From: Bacteroidales bacterium
GTDB lineage: Bacteria; Bacteroidota; Bacteroidia; Bacteroidales; F082
Direction of reading: 5' to 3'
Assembly (NCBI GenBank): GCA_029933225.1
Contig: JAOZOO010000004.1
Coordinates: 6,438 to 65,854 of the forward strand
Length of the DNA: 59,417 nucleotides
The notes beneath the pieces were generated by a model. That model saw nothing but the letters and a program-made list of their open reading frames with translations, searched no databases and was not told where the DNA came from. Positions within the stretch are counted from its first letter, which is position 1. Every line of letters starts with the position of its first letter. Shown here in pieces: positions 17,639 to 28,000 of the stretch. Both the position numbers and the translations under genes were made by a program.

Positions 17639-18858
17639 CTGATATTGTATTCTTTGATTTTACGATAAAGCGTACGTTCGGAGATACCCAGCTCTTTGGC
17701 AGCGCTTTTTCTTTTGCCGTGATGTTTTTCCAGCGCTTTTTTAATGAGTTCGTTTTCTTTTTCCTGAAGTGAAAGCGATTCTTCCACCACCTCGGTAGGA
17801 TGGAAGGTCTCTTCTTTATCCTCTCCGGGATGGGTGATCTTGATCTCGGGATATTCAGGCTCATCTTTTAAAATAGTGTCCGGGTAGTCTTTAACGAGCA
17901 ACGCCTTTGTTTGCTCGGCAGTGGGCTTGTGCTCTCCCTGTTCCATGAGACCGGCCACGATTTTCTTTAACTCCGTCATGTCTTTTTTCATCTCGAACAG
18001 CACTTTGTAAAGCAATTCCCGTTCCGAAATATGTTGTTCTTCCTTCTTTTGATAGAGAACGGGAAGTTCGGGTGTTTCATTGCCGGGCAGGTATTGTTTC
18101 AGCGTGGCCACATCTATTTCTTTACTTTTCTCAATGATCGAGATTTGTTCGGTCACATTTTTGAGCTGACGGATGTTCCCCGGCCAGTAATAATTTTCGA
18201 GCATATTCACTGCCTCGGGAGTCAGGCGCACAGGAGGCATCCTGTATTTCTCGGCAAAATCGGCAGCAAACTTTCTGAACAACAAATGAATATCTTCTTT
18301 GCGATTACGCAGAGGCGGGATGAAAATGGGAACCGTATTCAGCCGGTAAAACAAATCCTGCCGGAAGTTTCCTTTGGCGATGGCGTCGGGGATGTTTACA
18401 TTGGAAGCCGCCACCATCCTGACATCTGTCTTGATCACTTTGGAGGAACCCACTTTCATAAATTCCCCCGACTCGAGCACACGCAGGAGGCGGACCTGTG
18501 TGGACAAAGGCAGTTCGGCCACTTCATCCAGAAAGATCGTTCCCCCGTCGGCGACTTCAAAATAACCTTTCCGGGCCTCGTGTGCTCCGGTGAAGGAGCC
18601 TTTTTCGTGCCCGAACAGCTCGGAGTCTATGGTCCCCTCAGGGATGGCCCCGCAGTTGACGGCAATGTAATTGTTGTGTTTTCTCGCACTCATCTGATGG
18701 ATGATCTTTGGGAAAACCTCTTTGCCCACACCACTTTCACCGGTGATCAAAACAGTGAGATCGGTTGAAGCCACCTGCACGGCGACTTCAAGGGCTCTGT
18801 TCAGCATGGGTGAGTTGCCGATAATCCCGAACCGTTGTTTTATTGATTGAAGCTCCAT
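17635..18858 (-). CDS. Sigma-54-dependent transcriptional regulator (AAA+/Fis)
   Basis: Enhancer-binding activator of RpoN holoenzyme, 407 residues, with no N-terminal receiver domain. AAA+ features: Walker A GESGVGKE (about residues 40-47), the sigma-54 loop as GSFTGA (canonical GAFTGA with Ala-to-Ser), Walker B TIFLDEV (about 110) and arginine fingers in FRQDLFYRLN. A Fis-type HTH closes the protein (KSAAKELGISERTLYRKIKE, about 383-402). A Glu-rich linker lies between. It heads the operon with lptE, the TPR gene and secG. Without a sensory domain it may be constitutive or controlled by a partner. Confidence 0.93.
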   Translation of the reverse strand: MELQSIKQRFGIIGNSPMLNRALEVAVQVASTDLTVLITGESGVGKEVFPKIIHQMSARKHNNYIAVNCGAIPEGTIDSELFGHEKGSFTGAHEARKGYFEVADGGTIFLDEVAELPLSTQVRLLRVLESGEFMKVGSSKVIKTDVRMVAASNVNIPDAIAKGNFRQDLFYRLNTVPIFIPPLRNRKEDIHLLFRKFAADFAEKYRMPPVRLTPEAVNMLENYYWPGNIRQLKNVTEQISIIEKSKEIDVATLKQYLPGNETPELPVLYQKKEEQHISERELLYKVLFEMKKDMTELKKIVAGLMEQGEHKPTAEQTKALLVKDYPDTILKDEPEYPEIKITHPGEDKEETFHPTEVVEESLSLQEKENELIKKALEKHHGKRKSAAKELGISERTLYRKIKEYNIR

Positions 18859-18911
18859 ATTTTGCCTGTAAATCAGATTTTAAAATTAGTAAATATCACA
18901 AAACCGAAAAA

Positions 18912-21371
18912 CTACCGCAATTCCGCGTTAAGCTTTTGTTCAAACGTCTGCCTGATACGTCTCATGGTCTTGTCAATCACCTTGTCGGTGAGGGTTTTCC
19001 CTTCATCCTGCAGGATGAACGACAGGGCGTAAGATTTTTTTCCTTCCGGGATATTGTCTCCTTCATATACATCAAATAAACCGACTTTTTTCAGGATTCT
19101 CCTTTCGGCTTCAAAGGCCAGTTTTTCCATCTCGCCAAAATGTACCGATTTATCTATGAGCAAAGCCAGATCGCGACGGACAGCAGGGTATTTGGAAACC
19201 GGAGTGTAAACCGTTTCATTGGCGGCATGCATTTTCATCACCTTTTCCCAGTTGAAGTCTGCCATGAATACCTCTTGTTCAATATCGAACCGGCGCAGGA
19301 TTTTTTTACTTAATGCCGTTACCGTGGCTACGGTTGTATTGTCCTTTTGATATTCCAGCCCGTAGGAAAGATTATTCGAGCTGATTTCCCGGATACTCAT
19401 CCCTCTCCGGTCAATGCCCAGTTTACCGAAAATGCTTTCGACGACTCCTTTCAGGAAGTAGAAATCGGTTTTACGGTTGTCGTTATTCCAGTTTTCGGGC
19501 AGGACAGCTCCTGTGGTAAAAACAGCGAGGTGTTTTTCCTCGTGGTATTTCTTCAGCCCTGAATTTTTCTCTTTCGACGGGTCTTTACTGTAAATCTTCC
19601 CGAATTCATACAGCTTCTGGTCAGGGATTTTGTGGTTGATGTTGTAACTGACCACTTCGAGGCCGCCAAACAATAAAGACTGACGCATAACATCGAGGTC
19701 TTTGCTTAACGGATTGAGGAGGGTAACGCTTTTGTTTTCGTCAAAATCTTCATTTTCGATGTAATAGCCCGAACGGGTCAGTGAGTTGTTGATCATTTCC
19801 ACAAAGCCCTGTGCTGTCAACTGATCGGAGATCAGGTTCTGGACTTTTTCGGGATCGGGCTTCTGGCGGTAACTCACCGAAGCATCAATCTTGTCTTCAA
19901 ATTCCACATTGTTGTAACCGTAAACGCGGAGGATTTCCTCGATGACATCGGCCTCGCGTTTTACATCCACTTTGAAGGTGGGGATCAGCAGTTTCATCCC
20001 CTCATCAGTTTCTTCCAGCACTTCAATTTCCAGGTCGGTCAGGATGTCTCTGATGATGTCCCTGCCGATGACTTTGCCGATCAGGCGGTCAACATTTTTA
20101 TAGGTGATGTCCACCGTCCATTTTTCAATTTTTTCGGGATAGACATCTTTGATTTCGGAAGATATTTTCCCGCCTGCAATTTCTTTGAAAAGCATGGCCG
20201 CCCGTTTCAGGGCAAAAAGGGTCATTTCGGGATCGGCGCCCCGCTCGAAACGGAAAGAGGCATCTGTCTGCAATCCGTGACGCTTGGAGGTTTTACGAAT
20301 ATGTGCCGGGTCGAAGTAAGCACTTTCCAGGAAAATGTTGGTGGTCTGTTCGGTTACGCCGGAATCCAGCCCGCCGAACACCCCGCCGATGCACATGCTA
20401 TCTTCGGTATTGCAGATCATCAGGTCGTCAAAGGCCAGTTTTCTTTCCACACCATCCAGTGTGACAAAGGGAGTGCCTTCCGGCATTTTCTTCACAACCA
20501 CCTTGTTGCCTTTGATCTTGTCGGCATCAAAAGGGTGGAGGGGCTGGCCGGTTTCATGCAGGATGTAGTTAGTGATATCCACAATGTTGTTGATGGGCCG
20601 CAGTCCGATGGCATTGAGCTTGTTTTTCAGCCAGTCAGGGGATTCCTCAACCTTAACACCTGACAGGGTGACGCCCGAATATCGCGGGCAGGCTTTGGAA
20701 TCTTCCACAACAACCTCAATATCAAGGGAAGTGTCATCCACTTTAAAATCTTCAACCGACGGCAGATGAAGCTTGTATTTCCGGGTATTTTTCAGCCGGT
20801 TCAGTCCGGCAGCCACATCCCTTGCCGAGCCGATATGCGAAGCGGCATCGGCGCGGTTGGGGGTCAGGCCGATCTCATAAACGTAATCTTCTTCAATCCT
20901 GAAATAATCAGCAGCCGGTGTGCCGGGTTGTAGTTTATCGGGTAGCACCATGATGCCTTCGTGTGATGTGCCCAGCCCCAGTTCGTCTTCTGCGCAGATC
21001 ATCCCTTCCGAGACGGCCCCGCGGATTTTGGCTTTTTTGATGGTGAATGATTCTTCTTCAGAATACAAGATGGTGCCCACGGTAGCCACGGGAACGGTCT
21101 GCCCGGCAGCCACATTGGGCGCACCGCAAACAATAGGCAGGATTCGGCCACCACCCACATCCACGGTAGTAATGCTTAATTTGTCGGCATCGGGGTGTTT
21201 CTCACAGGTCAGCACTTTGCCGATAACCACGCCTTCCAGTCCTCCTTTTACCGACTGAAACTTTTCAAAACCTTCCACTTCCAGTCCGATGTTTGTCAGA
21301 ATGTCAGAAAGCTCCAACGGCTCCACATCAATGTCCACATATTGTTTCAGCCAGTTATATGATAATTTCAT
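18912..21371 (-). CDS. pheT: Phenylalanyl-tRNA synthetase beta subunit
   Basis: Beta chain of the alpha2-beta2 enzyme charging tRNA-Phe. 819 residues, normal for the bacterial beta chain. N-terminal KLSYNWLKQYVD, an EMAP-II-like tRNA-binding domain (about residues 40-150), the B3/B4 editing domain (GLTPNRADAASHIGSARD onward), the B5 domain, the catalytic-like core and a C-terminal FDX-ACB anticodon-binding domain (SKYPAVRRDLALLIDK, about 722-737). pheS is not adjacent. Own promoter box at 21401-21408. Confidence 0.97.
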   Translation of the reverse strand: MKLSYNWLKQYVDIDVEPLELSDILTNIGLEVEGFEKFQSVKGGLEGVVIGKVLTCEKHPDADKLSITTVDVGGGRILPIVCGAPNVAAGQTVPVATVGTILYSEEESFTIKKAKIRGAVSEGMICAEDELGLGTSHEGIMVLPDKLQPGTPAADYFRIEEDYVYEIGLTPNRADAASHIGSARDVAAGLNRLKNTRKYKLHLPSVEDFKVDDTSLDIEVVVEDSKACPRYSGVTLSGVKVEESPDWLKNKLNAIGLRPINNIVDITNYILHETGQPLHPFDADKIKGNKVVVKKMPEGTPFVTLDGVERKLAFDDLMICNTEDSMCIGGVFGGLDSGVTEQTTNIFLESAYFDPAHIRKTSKRHGLQTDASFRFERGADPEMTLFALKRAAMLFKEIAGGKISSEIKDVYPEKIEKWTVDITYKNVDRLIGKVIGRDIIRDILTDLEIEVLEETDEGMKLLIPTFKVDVKREADVIEEILRVYGYNNVEFEDKIDASVSYRQKPDPEKVQNLISDQLTAQGFVEMINNSLTRSGYYIENEDFDENKSVTLLNPLSKDLDVMRQSLLFGGLEVVSYNINHKIPDQKLYEFGKIYSKDPSKEKNSGLKKYHEEKHLAVFTTGAVLPENWNNDNRKTDFYFLKGVVESIFGKLGIDRRGMSIREISSNNLSYGLEYQKDNTTVATVTALSKKILRRFDIEQEVFMADFNWEKVMKMHAANETVYTPVSKYPAVRRDLALLIDKSVHFGEMEKLAFEAERRILKKVGLFDVYEGDNIPEGKKSYALSFILQDEGKTLTDKVIDKTMRRIRQTFEQKLNAELR

Positions 21372-21400
21372 TGTAGATTCATTTAAAAAATTGCGAAGTG

Positions 21401-21408
21401 CAAAAGTA
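21401..21408 (-). promoter_or_regulatory. -7 promoter element (TACTTTTG) of pheT
   Basis: On the minus strand TACTTTTG fits TAnnTTTG, about 30 nt before the pheT ATG at 21371. No clear T-box or attenuator was recognised. Confidence 0.5.
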
Positions 21409-21984
21409 AAGAAATATAGATTTGATTTACTGATGACAAACGACTATTTGACCAGCGCCGGGTGGTCTTTCCCCAAATAATCATCAGAGCCGGCAGAATT
21501 CCCGGGGATACGATTTTGTTTTTATTGCTAATATTATATTAAATGGTGTATTCAGCTTTGCGCAAAGCTATTTTAAAATTCCATGAACGGAATAAAATAT
21601 TACAGGTTGAGTTTACCAAAAACCCGTATCTTTGGGGGAGCCCTGGGAAATACGTGCTGTTTCAATAGTTAAGATGCTTTGACAAAACAGATTAACGCAA
21701 AAAATCACTGCGGGATGGAACCTGATTAGTAGATAATCTTATGCCTGATGTTCAATGCAATACGAAGGTTGTTAACAAAAATGCTGAAAAAAAGTTCAAT
21801 TATTTAAGAAACACATGCAACGTTTGATCCTTTTTATTTGTTTTATAAGTTACGGGGACAAGAACACCCGAAGTGTTTTAAAAGCCGAACAAATGAGATG
21901 CAGAAGTCCTGATTTATTACAGCAACCACCTTAACAATAATATTTTCGGGTAAATTTAATCGCAAAAAAGAATTCCTTTAAAAT
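21409..21984. other. Non-coding gap with an orphan promoter; possible small RNA
   Basis: About 580 bp between pheT and the giant gene with no convincing reading frame. TATCTTTG at 21627-21634 (plus strand) fits the -7 consensus, and TTG at 21607-21609 is a short-spaced (17 nt) -33 candidate, yet no ORF follows. A small hairpin, AACAC...GTGTT (21863-21877) followed by TTTT, could end a transcript of about 240 nt. This is a candidate non-coding RNA only. No known RNA family was recognised. Confidence 0.25.
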
Positions 21985-22015
21985 TTTGGAAAAAAAATAT
22001 ATTGTTATAAATTTG
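21985..22015 (+). promoter_or_regulatory. Canonical Bacteroidota promoter of the giant T9SS gene
   Basis: TTTG at 21985-21988, exactly 19 nt spacer, TAAATTTG at 22008-22015. This is the best full -33/-7 match in the window. The predicted transcript start is near 22021, with an AT-rich leader of about 75 nt before the ATG at 22098, as in highly expressed Bacteroidota genes. Confidence 0.8.
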
Positions 22016-22097
22016 CCTGAATTCTTAAAAACCAAAAGTTTTATTATTCAAATCAATTGAAATTATTAAATTATTTTTTAACAAAAACCATTTTCTC

Positions 22098-25000
22098 ATG
22101 AAAAGTTTTACAAAGTTTTTTGTGTTGATTTTGGCGATGTTGTTTACCGTTGGTATTGTAGCTCAGCAACAAATGAGCGAGCAGGAATATCAGGTACTGC
22201 AGCAGAAGGCACAGCAGGAACTTGCAGCGCATGGTCCTACGCATGACGTGCCTTATGCGCCAAACGATGTCAGAGCAACCGGAGACGATTGTTCTGATCC
22301 TATCATCATCACTGCCTCACCGGGGATGAGCGCTTGGTCAGATATGAGCCAGACCACGTGCGGTCGTGTGGATGATTACGATGCTACCTGCATGGGTAGT
22401 TATGACGGAGGAGAAGACATCATTTACGAACTGGATGTCACCGCCGACATGAGCCTGAAATTCATTTTCGACCCGGTTGAAACTTACTCAGGTATTGCCG
22501 TTATGGATGCCTGTGGAAATGCAGGGAGCTGCCTTGTCCTGAAAACAGGTTCCTCAACCGATGTAAGAGAATTCACTTATGCTTTCACTGCAGGCACTTA
22601 TTACATCCAGGTTGATTCCTGGCCGTCGCCGGATTGTATCGGTTTCGACCTGACAATCGAAGAGTACTTTCCGCCTGCCCCGGCTGATCCGATCAATACT
22701 TTCCCTTACATGGAAGATTTTTCGGCTTGTGACTGGCCATCGACGATGAAGCCGTTTGCCGGTGCTGAAGCCCATGCCGTTGTCCGTTCCGATGCCGGTG
22801 TTGAAGGTTGCGGCGCTTTACTTGACGGAAACAGCTACGCAGGTTTTTACCATGAATACGGTGGAAACTGCGACAATGCTTTTAACTTCAACTATCCCGA
22901 TCACACAGCACAGATTCAGATGACTGTTGAGCCTGACGGCTCTACCGGTCTGTTGTGGTTGGATTTCGACATGCAGCAGTTCTTTTCATTTGCAGATTAT
23001 TACAGTTGGTTCAGGGTAACAGCTAACGGCACAGCCCTTACTGAAGTTAACACCGGCAAAACCTGCTTCCAGTCGGATGATCCTTATGGCAGCGGATGGC
23101 AGCATCTTGAATATGCTCTTGCCGATTACCAGAATGACCCGTCATTTGAACTCTATATTGAGTACGTTGGTAAATATTACTACCTCTATTACAGGGGAGG
23201 TGACGCCGTTATGATCGACAATGTTCATATCTGGTACAAACCGGTTGGAAATGTTGAAGGTACGGCATACAACGGTGTGATGACCGATCCTGTAGAGAAT
23301 GTTGAGATCGGTTTCCTCGGAGACAATCCGCCTTATGCGCCGATCATGACCAATGCCAGCGGTTATTACCGTTTCAATAACGTACCGACGGAGCCGGTTG
23401 ATACTTACGACATGTATGGATACAAAGACATGATGAACTATGTCGTACAGACCATTACTTTCATTACAGGTTCCACCATCACGGTTGACTGGAATATGGC
23501 ACCGCCATTGATGGTTGTTACACCTGCTGTTCTGGAAGAGACCATGAATCCGAACGAGTGGCGCAGTGTACCGATCACCATCACCAACGGCCCCACCGGC
23601 GGCCCGTTGCACTGGACGGCAGAAATCGTATTCGGCGACCCGCCTCCGGCACCCGGAAATCACGTCAGTGTACCCCCGTTTGAAGGATCAGTACCTCCGG
23701 CTCTGGCAGCCGAGAGCAATGAACTGGCTCCGCAGGGTTATGGTGTGGCCGGACAAAATGCACAAAACGATGGCTCACGCGGCGTTATGGCCTTTGGATA
23801 TGAAGCCATTGCCAACGGTACATTCAATTTTGATGTGGATGACCTTCCAGGAAAGACCCAGGTTGGCGGCGGATCACCCGGCGGTGACTTTATCGGCGGT
23901 ATGGCATTCAACATGGAAGACGAAAACGAAGTCTTTGCTTCCGGTTTTTACCAGGCAAAACTTTATTCAATAGACCGTTCAACAGGAACATTTACCGTGA
24001 TCGGTGATCTCGGTGGTGGCGTATATCAGGCATCTGATATGACGGTTGACCCTACCGACGGCACCTATTATCTGTCAACGACAAGCGATCTTTATACCGT
24101 TGATGTAACTACCGGAGCAGCAACCAAAGTTGGTTCTTTCGGTGTTGCTAGCAACATGATGATTGGTATTGCCTGTGACGGTGAAGGAAACCTGTGGGGA
24201 TACACAATCCTGAACGACATGTTCTACTCCATTGATAAAACCACGGGGGCCGCTACTCCTGTTGGTGGTATTGGTTTCAATGCTTCTTATGCACAGTCCA
24301 TGTTCTACGATCAGCAGGATGACCGTGTGATCATGTCTGCATTTAATGCAGGTAATTTCTATGCAGAAATCCGTGAGGTTGATGTAACCACCGGAGGAAG
24401 CACAGTTTTAAGTTCGGAATATTATGTTGAGATGACCGGTTCGGCAGCTCCTGTTTCAACTGCCGGTGGTGGCTGGTTAGACCTTTCGGCTTATGAAGGC
24501 GATGTGCCCTCCGGCGAGTCTAACTTTGTCAACGCTTTGTTTGACGCCACAGGAACGGTAGCAGGCCAGGTATGGACTGCCGATGTGATCTTTACAGCCC
24601 AGCCCAGCGTAAGCACGGCTACCGTTGACGTGAGCATGATCATTGCCGGCGAACCGCTGGTACCCGTCGATGAGTTTGAGGCCGAGCTGGCCAATGCGGT
24701 TACAGGCCAGGTTGACATGAGCTGGAGTTTTGCCAGCGAGGACATCACGTTCCAGTATTTCCTGGTACGTCGTGACGGATCGCCGATCGCGAACACCCAG
24801 AACATGTATTACACGGATTACCTGCCCACTTATGGCACCTATTATTATACGGTATCGGCAGTTTATGCCGAAGGCGAATCGGTACCGGCAGGGCCTGTTG
24901 AAGTCATCTGGCTGATTCCGGAACTTTGCTGGAATCCCGATCCTGTTTACGGCGAAGTGTGGACCGGCGACCAGGAGACCTTCCCGCTGGTTTTAGAGAA

Positions 25001-28000
25001 CTGTGGTGAAGGACAGTTAGCCTTTGAATTCACCGGCTTTGACGATCCTGACTTCAGCAATGGATTTGTCACGGCAGTAGAGCCTTATTCAGGCGTTATT
25101 GCCGAAGGCGAGAGCATGACGGTGAATGTCACGTTTGACGCTACGGGTTACGGTGCAGGCACCTATAATGTTGATCTGGATCTGGCTACCAACGAGTTGC
25201 CTCCCGACAACGAGCGTACGATCGCCTGTCAGATGGTTGCTTATACCCCGGCCACGCTCTACGGAGTGGTTACGGACTGTGACGACGACTTCCCCGTTAA
25301 CCATGTCACCGTAGTCGCCACCAACACGGCCACGAGTGATGTATTCACCGGCGAGACCGATGCCATGGGCTATTACGAGTTTTATGTTGACGAAGGCACT
25401 TATGATCTTCAGTTCATCAAATTATCCTACCTGTCCACTGATGTGGCTGGTATTTATGCTCCTGCGGGCACAATGACGGAAGTCAATGCCTGTATTGTTG
25501 AAAATCCGTATCCTGTAAACTGGGTAGTTGCTGATCCCAACGAGGCTGACGATGCGTGTATGATCACGTGGTCACTGCCTATGGGCCCGTATGAGATCAT
25601 TTATGATGACGGTACGGCAGAGAACTATTTTGCATGGATACAATATGGTGGTGCTGTGGCAGTTAAGTTCACCCCTGCCGGTTATCCTGCCAGTGTTGTC
25701 GGCGGACGTTTGTATGTCGGTGACGGCAGCTTCCCCGAGGGCGCCAACTTTATCGGCGCACCGATGGCCGTAGGTATCATGGATGACGATGGCCCGAGCG
25801 GTATGCCCGGTACCATTATGGATTCCGCCATGGTCACTGTTGACCAGTACGGCTGGGTTGACTTTTCACTGAATGGTTCCACTTTCAACGACGGCAACTT
25901 CTACATTGTGATGTGGCAGTTGACCATACCACCGTTCTCGCCACCCGTAGGTGTTGACGAGGAGAATCCTGTTGTTTACCGTTCCTATACGAAACAGGCC
26001 GGTGGTGAGTGGCAGACTTCAGCATACAACGACTTCATGATCCGTGCCACTGTCTTCGGCCCCGGCGACAACGTTGTCGCTGCCATGGCTGAAGGGCCGA
26101 GCGTTATTCCGCCGAAGCCCACCGACGGTGCACACATAGCCGCCAAGATGCCGATGGCTTTGCCCGGCACGATCAAAGGCGGCGCTTTCATGCCTGTTGC
26201 CAATCAGGAGGCTGACCGTGATCTGGAGAAATACAACGTAGCCTTTGTTGACGGCTTTGATCCCGGTGCAGGCGAGACGCCTCAGGATGGGACGCTGACA
26301 ATTATCAAGACGACGAAGAACAATTATTACAATGATGCCACTGCATGGGATGCAGCGCCTCCGGGCTTCTATGCCTATGCCGTGCGTGCTGTTTACACCA
26401 GCAGTAAATCCATCTGGGCTTACTCCAACGTAGCCGCTCACCTTATGGACAGGATGGTGACCGTTAACGTAAGTCAGTGTGACAACGAAGAGCCTTCGGG
26501 CGTTGTGGTTATGCTGATGGGTTATGATTATCCGTACCAGATGCTTGTTCAGGTAACACCTGCCTCGGGCACGGTTGTCTTTGACAGCGTGATCATGGGC
26601 ATGTACGATCTGTCGGCAAGCAAGATCGGTTACCAGGCGTGGGAAGACCCGAACTTCCTTGTCAACGGCGACAAGATCGTTGACATCGTATTGCAGGAGA
26701 ATGCCTACCCGGCCCGTAACCTGTATGTTGACCCGTTGTCCTCTGTAGCTACATGGGATGAGCCGCTTTATCTGCAGGTACCCATGGAAGGTTTCGAGAG
26801 TGAGCCGTTCCCGCCCGCAGGCTGGACAAGTCTGACCAGTGGTATCGGCTGGGAGCGTGTTGAAGACGGCAGTAGTTCCTTCTGGACCGTACCTACGCCT
26901 CCGGAAGAAGCCGGTGACTGGTACATTGTTGCCAACGACGACCAGGTCTCGTGGAACAACGGTTGCTGTGATTACATGATCACACCCGAGTGCGACCTTC
27001 GTGAGGCCACTGATTACGTATTGCATTTCTTAAGCTACTATGACGGCGCTTACGGTCAGAAAGCTTATGTGGAATACTCCACCGACGCCGGCGCTACCTG
27101 GGAAGTACTGATCGAGCTTTCCCCTGCTTTCAGTTGGGAAGAGTACAACTACGATCTGTCCGACATGTCGGGTGAGAACGGCCTGTCGTCCGTATGGTTT
27201 GCTTTCCATGCCGATGATAACGGTGGCTGGGCTTCCGGCTGGGCTGTTGACAACATCCAGGTCGGCGACGGTCCTGTTGACATCGACGGTTACTATGTCT
27301 ATCTTGACGACGGTTTTGTAGCGCAGACCGATGCCGACACCCGTACGTACACCTATGGAGACCTGCAATACGGTACGACCTATACTGCAGCAGTGGCAGC
27401 CCTGTACGGATGTAATGTATCCGAGAAGATCTATTACACGTTCACCAGTGGTTATCTGTATCCGCCGCGCAACCTGTATGACGAATACCTTTACGGCACC
27501 AACGAGGTACCGTTGTTCTGGAATCCGCCGATGACGGGTGACGGGGTACCTATGGCCGGTGCCTCCGACGGCAACTATGCCAAGGGCATCTATGAGGCCA
27601 GCTTTGGTGCAGCACCCATCAACGGTGTAGCCGTAGCCGAGGGCGAAGAGCCGAACCAGGAGTTCCTGAACGGTTATCGTGCTCCCGATGTTTACGGAGT
27701 CTCGAACGACATCCCTGCTTATGCATGGTTTGATGCCGAGAACACAGGCGTTGTGAACCAGATCACCTCCTGGCCCGGTGGCGGAGCATTTGCCAACGCA
27801 GCCGAGATGATGCACGGCAATCCCGACTTCATGTATGAGATTGACAATGCCGGAACGGTACGTAAGTTAGACATCCCCAATGCGAGTGTAGAGACACTGG
27901 GCAGCATCAGCGTACAGCCGCTGGCCATGGCGTTAGACTACACGACGGGAGTTTATTATGTAAACGACCAGAGTGAGAACCTGTACACGGTAGATCCTGA

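Noticed and set aside
26019-27815. Two long minus-strand frames (335 and 261 codons) opposite the giant gene
   Set aside because: They arise from the GC-rich third positions of the giant gene, lack promoters and resemble no protein family.
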